From: Frigoribacterium sp. ACAM 257
GTDB taxonomy: Bacteria; Actinomycetota; Actinomycetes; Actinomycetales; Microbacteriaceae
Length of the DNA stretch: 64,000 nt
Assembly (NCBI RefSeq): GCF_007954365.1
Contig: NZ_VOLO01000002.1
Span: 558,001 to 622,000, forward strand
Direction: 5' to 3'
Of this stretch, positions 8,375 to 17,510 are shown in pieces (position 1 is the first letter of the stretch; the number at the start of each line of letters is the position of its first letter). Under the pieces are notes generated by a model that was given only the letters and a program-made list of their open reading frames with translations, made no database searches and was not told the DNA's origin. The translations under genes and the position numbers were made by a program.

Positions 8375-9502
8375 GTGACGGACCGGGTCACCATCGTCGA
8401 GGTCGCCGCCCGTGCCGGCGTCGCCATCAGCTCCGTGTCGAGCGCGCTCAACGACCGGCCCGGCGTCTCGGAGCAGACGCGGGCACGGATCAAGCAGGCC
8501 GCCTCCGACCTGGGCTTCGTGCCCAGCGTCCGTGGCCGCTCGCTCAGCGCGAAGCGGGCCTTCACCGTCGGGCTCGTCGTGCACCGCGACCCGTTCGTGC
8601 TCGAGTCGGACCCGTTCTTCGGCAGCTTCATCGGCGGTCTCGAGTCGGTGCTCGACCCGCGCGGCTACGCGCTGATCCTGCAGATGGGCTCGGCCGCCGA
8701 CGAGACGCTCGACCGCTACCGACGCCTCGCTGCCGGTCGTCGGGTCGACGGGGTGTTCCTCAACGAGCTCGTCGTCGACGACCCGCGCGTCGCCCTCGTG
8801 CAGCAGCTCGGGCTGCCGGCCGTCGGCGTGAACCCGGCCCCGGGGTTCCCCCTGCCCGCGGTGCACCAGGACGTCTCGGCGGGGGTCCACGAGCTCGTCG
8901 CCCACCTCGTGTCGCTCGGGCACCGACGGTTCGCCCACGTCGCCGGGCCGTCGCGGTTCGTCCACGCGGTGCACCGGGTCGAGGCGTGGCGCGAGGCGCT
9001 CGTCGCCGCGGGGTGCGACCCCGGCGTGCTCGTCGAGGCGGACTTCACGTACGAGGGGGGACGTCGCGCCGCGGCCGAGCTGCTCGGCGGGGCTGCTCGC
9101 GACGGGGGTGCCGGCGACGGTGCTGCCGACCGCGGCGACCGGCCGACCGCCGTGTTCTGCGCCAACGACCTCGCCGCGATCGGGTTCATGGCCGAGGCGG
9201 ACGCCCGGGGCGTGCGCGTGCCCGAGGACGTCAGCGTGGCCGGGTTCGACGGCATCGAGCTGGGCACCTACGTGCGGCCTGCGCTCACCACGCTGACGAC
9301 GGCGCCGCGACTGCTCGGCGCGGAGGCCGCGCGGCTGCTGCTCGCCGCCGTCGAGGGCCCCGATGCCGGGAGCGCGGCCTCGGGTGTCGCCGCGTCTTCC
9401 CGTGTGAGGGTGGATGAGGGGGCGGTGCCCGCGGTCGCGCACGCGGACATCGAGCCGGCGCGCCTCCTGGTCCGCGCCTCCACCGGTCCCGCTCCGCGCT
9501 GA
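8375..9502 (+). CDS. LacI-family transcriptional regulator
   Basis: A 375-aa repressor with an N-terminal LacI helix-turn-helix (TIVEVAARAGVAISSVSSAL) and a sugar-binding type 1 periplasmic-fold domain. The GTG start at 8375 sits 7 nt after a perfect AGGAGG (8362-8367), which fixes the start although the frame stays open far upstream. The insertion around residues 225-250 (GGAARDGGAGDGAADRGDRP) is a low-complexity loop. It is followed by a hairpin and by the carbohydrate operon, whose palindromic operator it most likely binds. The inducer is unknown; a beta-mannoside-type sugar is inferred from the enzymes. Confidence 0.88.
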   Translation: MTDRVTIVEVAARAGVAISSVSSALNDRPGVSEQTRARIKQAASDLGFVPSVRGRSLSAKRAFTVGLVVHRDPFVLESDPFFGSFIGGLESVLDPRGYALILQMGSAADETLDRYRRLAAGRRVDGVFLNELVVDDPRVALVQQLGLPAVGVNPAPGFPLPAVHQDVSAGVHELVAHLVSLGHRRFAHVAGPSRFVHAVHRVEAWREALVAAGCDPGVLVEADFTYEGGRRAAAELLGGAARDGGAGDGAADRGDRPTAVFCANDLAAIGFMAEADARGVRVPEDVSVAGFDGIELGTYVRPALTTLTTAPRLLGAEAARLLLAAVEGPDAGSAASGVAASSRVRVDEGAVPAVAHADIEPARLLVRASTGPAPR

Positions 9503-9570
9503 TCCCTCCCCGCTCTCTCCCGTCGCGCCCCCGCTCCGTCGTTCCGCGCGCCTCGGACCGCCCCTGTGCT

Positions 9571-9626
9571 GCCCCGTTCCGGACAAGATGACGCGGCACA
9601 TCGCGTCATCTTGTCCGGAACGGGGC
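9571..9626. terminator. Perfect 25-bp hairpin after the LacI regulator gene
   Basis: Arms 9571-9595 and 9602-9626 are exact complements over 25 bp with a 6-nt loop (GCACAT). The stem contains GTTCCGGACAAGATGACGCG. It lies between the regulator stop and the operon promoter, so termination is the simplest role. A stem this long and perfect is unusual for a plain terminator. Confidence 0.65.
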
Positions 9627-9656
9627 ATTCGGCAGGTGCGGGCTCGGGCGGCGAGG

Positions 9657-9693
9657 GCGCGGGAGGCGGGAGGCGGGAGGCGGGAGGCGGGGG
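9657..9693. repeat. Heptamer tandem repeat upstream of the operon promoter
   Basis: About five copies of the 7-bp unit GGCGGGA run directly up to the -35 box of the carbohydrate operon. The purine-rich strand could slip and change spacing upstream of the promoter, but the -35/-10 spacing itself would not be altered. Confidence 0.75.
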
Positions 9694-9722
9694 TTACGTT
9701 CCCGGCGGCTCCGTGCTAGCTT
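9694..9722 (+). promoter_or_regulatory. Promoter of GH130/ABC transporter operon
   Basis: TTACGT (9694-9699) and TAGCTT (9717-9722) are spaced 17 bp apart. The predicted start falls at about 9729, within the operator palindrome at 9728-9747, giving a leader of about 55 nt before the first enzyme gene. Confidence 0.6.
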
Positions 9723-9727
9723 CACCT

Positions 9728-9747
9728 CTACCGAAACGTTTCGGTAG
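9728..9747. promoter_or_regulatory. LacI-type operator, perfect 20-bp palindrome
   Basis: CTACCGAAACGTTTCGGTAG is a perfect 20-bp palindrome with the central CG of LacI-family operators. It lies immediately after the -10 box and over the transcription start. The LacI gene at 8375-9502 is the natural partner. Its half-site differs fully from the ribose operator at 1341-1364, consistent with two separate regulators. Confidence 0.8.
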
Positions 9748-9782
9748 ATCGAGACAGCCACCCGACGACGAAGTTGGTGCCC

Positions 9783-11051
9783 ATGGACCCCGCGACGACC
9801 ACCGCCGCCCGCGACCTCGCCCGAGCCGCCTCCCTGCCCGCGGGCGGCGCCGACCACGCGGCGACCGACGTGACCGGGGCGACCCCCCTCTCAGCGCACC
9901 TCGTCCCGCTGACGCGCGACCGCCTCCGGCAGGTGCTCGACGACGCGCTCGCGCACCGGAACGCGCTGACCAGCGCGCTCGCCCAGCTCACCTTCTCGGG
10001 CGAGGACGCCTACGGATCCGAACGCCCCGACTGGGCCGTCGGCCCCTTCGCGCCTGACCCCGCGCTGACCTTCACCCTGGACCACCAGTGGGACGATCCC
10101 GACGACATCGGCTGGACCAGCTCGTCGCTCTACAACCCGACGATGATCGAGCACGAGGGCGTCCTGCACCTCTTCTACCGCGCCTCGCCGGTCAAGGAGA
10201 GCCTCGGCAGCCGCATCGGCCACGCCACCCGCGACCTGACGGTCGGAGGCACCGGCACCGGCACCGACACCGACACCGACGCTGACACTGCCGCCGCCTG
10301 GGTCGACGACCCGGCGAACCCGGTCGTCCGGCCGACCCGCGACCTCGAGCTGCTCGGCACGGAGGACCCGAAGGTCTACCGGGCCGAGGGCCGCTTCTGG
10401 CTCTTCTACAACGGCATCTGGCCGATCACCGAGGAGGCGCGGGCCGCGTTCCCGAGCACCGGCTACCCCGTCGAGGCGGTCGGCTGCGACATGATGCTCG
10501 CCGTCAGCGACGACCTCGTCACCTGGGAGCGCCTCGGCCCGATCGCCGACCCCGAGCAGACGCGGCTGTGGGCGAAGGGCGCGGTGATCCCGCGCGACGA
10601 GCACGGAGATGCCGTCCGCATCGGCGGCGAGTACCTGATGTTCGTCAGCGAGGGCTTCGACGGCGTGCTGCACGTCGGCCGGTCGGACGACATGCGCACC
10701 TGGCGCTTCGAGCCGACCCCGTACCTCGACCTGTCGAGCGTCGGCGGGCACCTGCACGAGGTCGCCGCGGCGATCGTCACCGGCGACGGACGGCTCGTGC
10801 TCGACGTGTTCCACGACGACGCCGAGGGCCGCTTCGCCGCGAGCCAGGCGCTCTACGACGTCGACCGCCCCTTCGAGCAGCTCGCGCTCACGCCCGGCGG
10901 CTCCCTCTGCTGGGGCGGGCTCGGCCGGGTCGACGGTCGCTGGACCTTCGCGCAGGGCTGGGACGCGCCTCCTGGTCGCCGCGACCTCTACGTCTACCGC
11001 GAGGCGGACGGCGGCGGCGTCGACGACGACCCCGTCGACCGCCCCTCCTGA
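9783..11051 (+). CDS. GH130-like beta-propeller glycosidase/phosphorylase
   Basis: A cytoplasmic protein of about 423 aa (no signal peptide) with the five-bladed beta-propeller pattern of glycoside hydrolase family 130. Repeated blade motifs include YNPTMIEHEGVLHLFYRA, GTEDPKVYRAEGRFWLFYNG and KGAVIPRDEHGDAVRIGGEY. GH130 members phosphorolyse or hydrolyse beta-mannosides. A Thr/Asp/Gly run near residue 160 comes from a six-base DNA repeat (10248-10290). ATG 9783 is chosen; GTG 9777 and TTG 9774 are in-frame alternatives. It heads an operon with a sugar importer, so it probably processes the imported oligosaccharide. Exact specificity is not readable. Confidence 0.75.
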   Translation: MDPATTTAARDLARAASLPAGGADHAATDVTGATPLSAHLVPLTRDRLRQVLDDALAHRNALTSALAQLTFSGEDAYGSERPDWAVGPFAPDPALTFTLDHQWDDPDDIGWTSSSLYNPTMIEHEGVLHLFYRASPVKESLGSRIGHATRDLTVGGTGTGTDTDTDADTAAAWVDDPANPVVRPTRDLELLGTEDPKVYRAEGRFWLFYNGIWPITEEARAAFPSTGYPVEAVGCDMMLAVSDDLVTWERLGPIADPEQTRLWAKGAVIPRDEHGDAVRIGGEYLMFVSEGFDGVLHVGRSDDMRTWRFEPTPYLDLSSVGGHLHEVAAAIVTGDGRLVLDVFHDDAEGRFAASQALYDVDRPFEQLALTPGGSLCWGGLGRVDGRWTFAQGWDAPPGRRDLYVYREADGGGVDDDPVDRPS

Positions 11052-11125
11052 CCCGCACCGCACCCGCACGACACCACGCACCACCTCTGCACCGCAGCGC
11101 ACCACCCGAACCCAAGGAGAACACC

Positions 11126-12415
11126 GTGCAACGACGCACCGCACTCATCGGAGCCACCGTCCTGCTCGCCGGCCTCGGCCTGACCGCCTGCTCGGGCGGC
11201 GGGGGAGGCGGCGGCGGCGACGCCCTCACCGCGAAGGGCCCCATCACCATCTGGTACTCGAACAACGAGTCCGAGGTCGAGTGGGGCAAGGCCACGGTCG
11301 CGTCCTGGAACGCCGACCACCCGGACGAGCAGGTCAAGGGCCAGGAGATCCCCGCCGGCAAGTCGAGCGAAGAGGTCATCGGCGCCGCCATCACGGCCGG
11401 CAACGCCCCCTGCCTCGTCTACAACACGGCCCCGAGCGCGGTCGGCCAGTTCCAGAAGCAGGGCGGCCTCGTCGACCTGTCGAGCTTCGACGACGGGCCT
11501 GCGTACATCGAGGACCGCAGCGGCGACCTCGCCGAGCAGTACCAGGACGCCGACGGCAAGTACTACCAGATGCCCTGGAAGTCGAACCCGGTGATGATCT
11601 TCTACAACAAGGACCTCTTCACCCAGGCCGGCCTCGACGCCGAGAACCCCGAGCTGTCGACCTACGACGACTTCCTGGCCACGAGCAAGACCCTCGTCGA
11701 CGCGGGCGTCTCCGACTACGCGATCCACCCGGCCCCGACCAGCGAGTTCTTCCAGTCGCAGTTCGACTTCATGCCGCTCTACGCGGCCGAGACCGGCGGC
11801 ACCGGCCTGATCGAGGACGGCAAGGCCACCTTCGCCGACGGCGCGGGCGAGGACGTCGCGGGCTTCTGGCGCGACCTCTACGACCAGGGCCTGGCCGGCC
11901 AGGAGCAGTACACGGGCGACAGCTTCGCCGACGGCGAGGCCGCGATGTCGATCGTCGGGCCGTGGGCGGTCAACGTGTACGAGGACGTCAACTGGGGCGC
12001 CGTGCCGGTGCCGACGAAGGACGGCACCGACGCCGACGAGACCTACACGTTCAGCGACGCGAAGAATGTCGGCATGTACACGGCGTGCGAGAACCAGGGC
12101 ACCGCGTGGGAGTTCCTGAAGTACTCGACCAGCGAGGACTCCGACCGGGCCCTGCTCGAGACCACGGGCCAGATGCCCATCCGCACCGACCTCGCCTCGA
12201 CCTACTCCGACTACTTCGACGCCAACCCGTCGTACGCGCTGTTCGGCGACCAGGCCGCCCGCACGATCGAGGTGCCGTCCGGCCCGAACACCGTGGCCGA
12301 GCTGCAGGCGTTCCGTGACGCGTGGTCGAAGAGCGTGATCTTCGGCGAGGGCGACGTCGGATCGTCGCTCAAGGACGCCGCGTCCGAGATCGACGAGCTC
12401 GCGGCCCAGGGCTGA
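11126..12415 (+). CDS. Sugar ABC transporter substrate-binding lipoprotein
   Basis: A 429-aa extracellular binding protein of the MalE/family-1 type. The GTG start at 11126 follows AAGGAGA and opens a signal peptide ending in the lipobox GLTAC. After a Gly-rich linker (eight Gly in a row) comes the binding domain, starting with ITIWYSNNESEVEWGK. Conserved segments MPWKSNPVMIFYNKDLF and the C-terminal TGQMPIRTDL fit oligosaccharide binders. The two permease genes follow immediately. The ligand is presumably a mannose-containing oligosaccharide, inferred from the flanking GH130-like genes. Confidence 0.88.
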   Translation: MQRRTALIGATVLLAGLGLTACSGGGGGGGGDALTAKGPITIWYSNNESEVEWGKATVASWNADHPDEQVKGQEIPAGKSSEEVIGAAITAGNAPCLVYNTAPSAVGQFQKQGGLVDLSSFDDGPAYIEDRSGDLAEQYQDADGKYYQMPWKSNPVMIFYNKDLFTQAGLDAENPELSTYDDFLATSKTLVDAGVSDYAIHPAPTSEFFQSQFDFMPLYAAETGGTGLIEDGKATFADGAGEDVAGFWRDLYDQGLAGQEQYTGDSFADGEAAMSIVGPWAVNVYEDVNWGAVPVPTKDGTDADETYTFSDAKNVGMYTACENQGTAWEFLKYSTSEDSDRALLETTGQMPIRTDLASTYSDYFDANPSYALFGDQAARTIEVPSGPNTVAELQAFRDAWSKSVIFGEGDVGSSLKDAASEIDELAAQG

Positions 12416-12420
12416 GACCC

Positions 12421-13395
12421 GTGTCCTCCCTCCGTGCCGGGGCGACCGCCCCGGTCACCGGCAGCCGACCCGAGGAGGCGCCCCCCGCCTCCTCGGGTCG
12501 GAAGGCCCGCGGGCGAGGCTCGCTGCTGGGCAAGAACCCGCTCGGCCTGCTCCTCAGCGCGCCGTACCTGATCTTCGTGCTCGCGGTCTTCGCGTACCCG
12601 CTGGTCTACGCGGTGTACATCGCGTTCCACGACTACTTCTTCACCGCGCCGGGCGCGGTCGTCGACCGGCCGTTCGTCGGGCTGGCGAACTTCGTCACGG
12701 CGTTCACGGACCCGGCCGTCCTGCGGTCGTTCGGCAACGTCGGGATCTTCCTGGTCATCAACGTGCCGCTCACCGTCGTGCTGAGCATGGTGCTGGCGTC
12801 GGCGCTCGACAAGGTGTCGCACTTCAAGGGCTTCCTCCGCGTCGCCTTCTACGTGCCGTACCTCGCGGCCAGCGTCGCCGTCGTGGCCGTCTGGCTGTTC
12901 CTGTTCACCGGGAGCGGCCTGGTCAACCAGGTGCTGGGGCCGCTGGCGCCGTCGCCGTCGTGGTTGATCAACTCGGCCTGGGCGATGCCCTCGATCGCGC
13001 TGTTCGTCACGTGGAAGCAGCTCGGGTTCTACATCCTGCTGTACCTCGCGGCGCTGCAGAACGTGCCGAAGGAGCTCTACGAGGCGGCGTCGAGCGACGG
13101 CGCAGGCCCGATCCGGTCGTTCTTCACCGTGACCGTGCCCGGGGTGCGCCCCGCGACCGTGCTGGTGCTGCTCGTGTCGACGGTGACCGGGGCGAACCTG
13201 TTCACCGAGCCGTACCTGCTCACCGGCGGAGGCGGCCCGAACGGCGCCTCCACGTCGCCCGTCCTGCTGATGTACCAGAAGGGCATCGAGCAGGGGAACC
13301 CCGACCAGGCGGCCGCCATCGGCGTCGTGCTCGTCGTGCTCGTGCTGATCATCGCGCTGCTGCAGAACCGGTTCGCCGGCGGCAAGGAGGACTGA
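12421..13395 (+). CDS. Sugar ABC transporter permease, MalF/UgpA type
   Basis: A 324-aa membrane permease with six hydrophobic segments after an Arg/Ser-rich cytoplasmic N-terminus. The EAA loop that docks the ATPase is seen as EAASSDGAGPIRSFFTVTVP. The GTG start at 12421 lies 5 nt after the stop of the binding-protein gene. Codons 17-26 carry an inverted pair of the AGGAGGCG octamer (12471-12495). Its stop is 1 nt before the start of the partner permease. No ATPase gene is present, so a shared MsmK-type ATPase elsewhere is expected. Confidence 0.9.
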   Translation: MSSLRAGATAPVTGSRPEEAPPASSGRKARGRGSLLGKNPLGLLLSAPYLIFVLAVFAYPLVYAVYIAFHDYFFTAPGAVVDRPFVGLANFVTAFTDPAVLRSFGNVGIFLVINVPLTVVLSMVLASALDKVSHFKGFLRVAFYVPYLAASVAVVAVWLFLFTGSGLVNQVLGPLAPSPSWLINSAWAMPSIALFVTWKQLGFYILLYLAALQNVPKELYEAASSDGAGPIRSFFTVTVPGVRPATVLVLLVSTVTGANLFTEPYLLTGGGGPNGASTSPVLLMYQKGIEQGNPDQAAAIGVVLVVLVLIIALLQNRFAGGKED

Positions 13396-13396
13396 G

Positions 13397-14230
13397 ATGT
13401 CCAGGACCCAGACCACGCTGCGAGGCGTCGTGCTCGCGCTCGGGGCGCTCGCGTTCCTCTTCCCGTTCTACTACATGGTGATCGGCTCGCTGCAGGCGCG
13501 GCCCGACCCGACCGTCGCGGGCGCGTTCCCGCACCCCTCGAACCTCACCCTCGAGAACTACGCCGCGATCGACAGCCGCATCGGGCTGCTCACGGGGCTC
13601 GTCAACTCGGGCATCTTCACCGCGGGGGTGCTGATCTGCACGGTCGTCTTCGGGGTGCTCGTCGGCTACGCGCTCGCCGTGCTGCAGTGGCGGGGACGCG
13701 GCGTGACCTTCGCGCTCGCGCTGCTCGTGCAGGTGGTGCCGTTCCAGCTGCTGGTCATCCCGCTGTACGTCCTCATCGCGCGGAACTACGGGCTGAGCGA
13801 CAACTACCTCGGCATGATCCTGCCGTTCGCCATCAACTCGACGGCGGTGATCATCTTCAGGCAGTACTTCCTGCAGCTGCCCCGCGAGCTGTTCGAGGCG
13901 GCACGGATCGACGGGACCGGCGAGTTCCGGCTGCTGTGGAACATCGCCCTGCCGCTCGTCCGCCCCGCGCTCGTCACCGCCCTGCTGCTGACGTTCATCG
14001 GGCCGTGGAACGAGTTCCTCTGGCCGTTCCTGATCACCAAGGAGGCGTCGATGCAGCCGCTCGCCGTCTCGCTGGCGAACTACATCTCGAACGTCGCCGC
14101 CACCGCCGCCAACCCCTTCGGCGCGACCCTGGCCGGAGCCGTCGTGCTCGCCGCCCCGGTCGTGCTGCTGTTCATCGTGTTCCAGCGCTACTTCATCTCG
14201 ACCGACGTCGGCTCGAGCGTGAAGGGCTGA
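13397..14230 (+). CDS. Sugar ABC transporter permease, MalG type
   Basis: The 277-aa second permease of the importer, of normal length for MalG-family proteins, with six membrane segments. The EAA motif reads EAARIDGTGEFRLLWNIALP, and the family FIGPWNEFLWPF segment follows. It starts one base after the upstream permease stop (TGAG ATG). Together with the 12421 permease it should form the heterodimeric channel that passes sugar from the lipoprotein at 11126. Confidence 0.92.
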   Translation: MSRTQTTLRGVVLALGALAFLFPFYYMVIGSLQARPDPTVAGAFPHPSNLTLENYAAIDSRIGLLTGLVNSGIFTAGVLICTVVFGVLVGYALAVLQWRGRGVTFALALLVQVVPFQLLVIPLYVLIARNYGLSDNYLGMILPFAINSTAVIIFRQYFLQLPRELFEAARIDGTGEFRLLWNIALPLVRPALVTALLLTFIGPWNEFLWPFLITKEASMQPLAVSLANYISNVAATAANPFGATLAGAVVLAAPVVLLFIVFQRYFISTDVGSSVKG

Positions 14231-14243
14231 CAGGAGATCCCCC

Positions 14244-15314
14244 GTGACCGACACCGCACCTCCTCCGTTCCCCTACCGCCTGACGCGCCTCGGCGTCGTC
14301 ATGGCGCCCGACCCCGACGAGCCGCTCGAGGCCGAGGGCGTGCTCAACCCCGGCTCGGGCCGCGGGCCCGACGGCGAGCTGTACCTGCTGCCGCGGCTCG
14401 TCGCCGCCGGCAACGTCTCGCGCGTCGGCCTCGCCCGCGTGCTCGTCGACGACGGCGTGCCCGTCGGCGTCGAGCGCCAGGGCGTCGTCCTCGCCCCCGA
14501 CCGCGGCTGGGAGCGCGGCGCCACGCACTCGGGCGTCGAGGACCCGCGCGTCACCTGGGTCGACGAGCTCGGCCTGCACGTGATGACCTACGTCGCGTAC
14601 GGTCCGCTCGGGCCCCGCACCGCCGTCGCCGTCAGCGACGACCTGCGCGAGTGGCGCCGCCTCGGGCCCGTGACGTTCGACTACGTCGACGAGCTCGACA
14701 CCGACCTCGGGCTGTTCCACAACAAGGACACGACGTTCTTCCCGTCGCCCGTCACCGCGCCCGACGGCGTCCGCAGCTTCGCCGTGCTGCACCGGCCGAT
14801 GTGGCACATCGGCGCCACCGTGCCGGGCGAGGGCAGCCCGCTGCCCGCCGGCGTCACCGACGGGCGGCACTCGATCTGGATCAGCTACGTGCCCGTCGAC
14901 GCGGTCGCGGCCGACGAGCGTGCGCTGGCCCGCTGGGGGCAGCACGCACCCGTGGCCGGCCCCGAGTTCCCCTTCGAGGAGCTCAAGATCGGCGGCGGCC
15001 CGCCCCCGCGTCGCGTGCCCGAGGGGTGGCTGCTGCTGCACCACGGCGTGACGGGCGTCATCGACGACGTGTTCGCGCAGCAGCAGAACGTCAACTACGC
15101 CGCGGGCGGCATGATCCTCGACGCGGACGACCCCTCCCGCGTCGTGACCCGCTCGGCCGTGCCCCTGCTCGAGGCCGAGACCGCCGACGAGCGCGACGGC
15201 ATCGTGCCGAACGTGGTGTTCCCCACCGCGATCGAGGAGGTGGACGGGGTCCCGTTCGTCTTCTACGGCATGGCCGACTCGAAGATCGGCGTCGCCCGGC
15301 TCGACCGCGCCTGA
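14244..15314 (+). CDS. Second GH130-like enzyme
   Basis: A 356-aa intracellular five-bladed beta-propeller enzyme of the GH130 type, distinct from the first one in the operon. Diagnostic pieces are EGVLNPGSGRGPDGELYLLPR at the first blade (read as two motifs), SGVEDPRVT with the probable catalytic Asp, and LFHNKDTTFFPSPV. The GTG start lies 13 nt after the permease stop, with CAGGAGAT as ribosome site. Two GH130 paralogues in one operon suggest successive attack on an oligosaccharide or different linkages. Phosphorylase versus hydrolase activity cannot be decided by eye. Confidence 0.75.
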   Translation: MTDTAPPPFPYRLTRLGVVMAPDPDEPLEAEGVLNPGSGRGPDGELYLLPRLVAAGNVSRVGLARVLVDDGVPVGVERQGVVLAPDRGWERGATHSGVEDPRVTWVDELGLHVMTYVAYGPLGPRTAVAVSDDLREWRRLGPVTFDYVDELDTDLGLFHNKDTTFFPSPVTAPDGVRSFAVLHRPMWHIGATVPGEGSPLPAGVTDGRHSIWISYVPVDAVAADERALARWGQHAPVAGPEFPFEELKIGGGPPPRRVPEGWLLLHHGVTGVIDDVFAQQQNVNYAAGGMILDADDPSRVVTRSAVPLLEAETADERDGIVPNVVFPTAIEEVDGVPFVFYGMADSKIGVARLDRA

Positions 15315-15370
15315 CGCCCCCGCACCATCCCGCACCATCCCGAACACCCGACAGAAGGAGGCGGTCGACG

Positions 15371-17461
15371 ATGACCGCACGCACCTCACGATGGACCGGG
15401 CTCGCCCTGGCCGCCACCACCGCGATCGCGCTGGGGGTGACGGGGGCGCTGCCGGCGTCCGCCGCGCCTCCTGCGGCACCGGCTGCGCCTGTTGCGCCGG
15501 CTGCGCCGAGCGCTGCCGCGCCGACGGCTGCCGCCACGCCGGCGCCGCTGACGAACCTCGCACACCTCGACTTCTTGCTCGACCAGACGACGCCCGCTGC
15601 CGAGGAGGGGCACACGTCGTACCGCCTCGACAGCGAGCCGACGCTGACCCTGCCCTGGACCTACGCCGACGCCCGTGACGGCGGCGCGTTCGCCCGGGTG
15701 GGCGGCGGGCCGCTCGACCCTGCGACCGGGTACTGGGGGCAGGGCGCGTACAACTCCGACGACGTGTCTCGCGCCGCGGTCGTGTACCTCCGCGACTGGC
15801 AGCAGACCGGCGCGGAGGCGAGCCGCGACAAGGCCTACGAGCTGCTGCGCGCGACGGCGTACTTCCAGACCACGACCGGCCCGGCCTCGGGCAACGTCGT
15901 GCTCTGGATGCAGCCGGACGGCACGTTCAACCGGAGCCCCGTGCCGGTCGAGCTGCCCGACCCCTCCGACAGCGGCAACAGCTACTGGCTCGCCCGCAGC
16001 ATCTGGGCGTTCGGCGAGGGCTTCGCGGCGTTCCGCGACGAGGACCCGGAGTTCGCCGCGTTCCTGCAGCAGCGCCTCCAGCTCGGTGTGACCGCGCTGC
16101 AGCGCGACACGCTGTCGCGGTACGGACAGTACGACGTCGCCGACGGCACGAAGGTGCCCGCGTGGCTGATCGTCGACGGTGCGGACGCCACGGCCGAGGC
16201 CGTGCTCGGCCTCAGCTCGTACGTCGCCGCCGCCCCCGACGACGCGACCGTGCGCACCGCGACGACGCAGCTCGCGGAGGGCGTGGCGCGCATGGCGTCG
16301 GGCGACCCGCAGACCTGGCCGTACGGCGCCGTGCTGCCGTGGACGAACTCGCGCTCGATGTGGCACTCGTGGGCGTCGCAGATGCCCGCGGCCCTGGCGC
16401 GCGCCTCGACCGTGCTGGGGCGCAGCGACCTGCTGGCTCCCGCGGTCGTCGACACCGCCTCCTTCACGACGACCCTGCTGACTGCCAGCGGCCCGGACAA
16501 CGCCTGGTACCCGACGCCCGTCGACCAGACGCAGATCGCCTACGGCGCGGACTCGCGCCTGCAGTCGGCGCTCGCCGTGGCCGACGCCTCGGGCGGCGCG
16601 GGCTTCCGCCAGGTGGCCGCCGTCGCGGCCAGCTGGTACTTCGGCACGAACCGCTCGGGGAAGCCGGTCTACGACAGGGCGACCGGCGTGACGAACGACG
16701 GCGTGCAGGCCGACGGCTCGGTCAACCGCAACAGCGGCGCCGAGAGCACGATCCACGGCCTGCTCTCGATGATCGCGCTGGACGGCGCCCCCGACGTGTC
16801 GGCGCTGGCCCAGGCGTCGACCACGGTCGCCTCGCGGGACGGGCTGACGACGATCGAGGCCGAGGGCGCGTCGCCCACGACGGGCACCGTCGTCACCCCC
16901 GACTCGGCGTGGACGGGCGAGTCGCAGTACAGCGGCGGCGCCGCGCTGACGCTGCAGCCGGGTCAGAGCGCCACGATCACGGTCCCCGCGGGGTCGGGGC
17001 TGCGTCACGTCGAGCCGGTGTTGCTCGGCGCCGAGGGAGTCGTGTCGACGTCCGTCTGGAGGGCCGGACGGGTGCCGCTCGGCACGCTGACGACGCGGGT
17101 CGGCGCGCAGGGCGTGACCGCCGCCTCCGGGGCGCTGCTGCCGCAGACGCTGCCGGTCCCCGTCGGGCCGGGGGCCACCTCCGTGACGGTGACGGCCCGC
17201 GGGTCGCAGCCGGTGACGGTGGACGCGCTGATCGTGCGGCCCCTCGTGCAGCGGCTCGCGCTGACCGGGGCCGGCGGCCGGGCGACGGAGCTCGTCTCGT
17301 CGACGTCGAAGCTGCCGCTGCCGGCCACGGTCGGCGCGCGCGGCGTGCGGTCGACCGTCGCGAGCTACGACTCGCGCGGGGCGCTCGTGTCGCAGCGGAC
17401 GGTCTCGGGTCAGTCGGTCGCGCTGGTGCGCGGCGGCGGGTTCGTCGTCGTGACGCGCTAG
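15371..17461 (+). CDS. Secreted putative six-hairpin glycosidase, two-domain
   Basis: A 696-aa exported protein. The signal peptide ends around GALPASAAP and is followed by a Pro/Ala/Thr-rich linker to about residue 60. Residues 60-470 have repeated helical pairs and motifs such as YWLARSIWAFGEGFAAF and NRNSGAESTIHGLLSM, reminiscent of (alpha/alpha)6 six-hairpin glycosidases. Residues 480-696 are beta-rich and may bind carbohydrate. A strong AAGGAGG site lies 7 nt before the ATG. As the last gene of the importer/GH130 operon it probably acts outside the cell, releasing the imported sugar. I do not recognise a specific GH family, and catalytic residues are not assigned. Confidence 0.6.
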   Translation: MTARTSRWTGLALAATTAIALGVTGALPASAAPPAAPAAPVAPAAPSAAAPTAAATPAPLTNLAHLDFLLDQTTPAAEEGHTSYRLDSEPTLTLPWTYADARDGGAFARVGGGPLDPATGYWGQGAYNSDDVSRAAVVYLRDWQQTGAEASRDKAYELLRATAYFQTTTGPASGNVVLWMQPDGTFNRSPVPVELPDPSDSGNSYWLARSIWAFGEGFAAFRDEDPEFAAFLQQRLQLGVTALQRDTLSRYGQYDVADGTKVPAWLIVDGADATAEAVLGLSSYVAAAPDDATVRTATTQLAEGVARMASGDPQTWPYGAVLPWTNSRSMWHSWASQMPAALARASTVLGRSDLLAPAVVDTASFTTTLLTASGPDNAWYPTPVDQTQIAYGADSRLQSALAVADASGGAGFRQVAAVAASWYFGTNRSGKPVYDRATGVTNDGVQADGSVNRNSGAESTIHGLLSMIALDGAPDVSALAQASTTVASRDGLTTIEAEGASPTTGTVVTPDSAWTGESQYSGGAALTLQPGQSATITVPAGSGLRHVEPVLLGAEGVVSTSVWRAGRVPLGTLTTRVGAQGVTAASGALLPQTLPVPVGPGATSVTVTARGSQPVTVDALIVRPLVQRLALTGAGGRATELVSSTSKLPLPATVGARGVRSTVASYDSRGALVSQRTVSGQSVALVRGGGFVVVTR

Positions 17462-17510
17462 GGGTCACGCGGGGCCAGGTCTCGGCCCTGCGCTCGTCCT
17501 GGACGCACGA

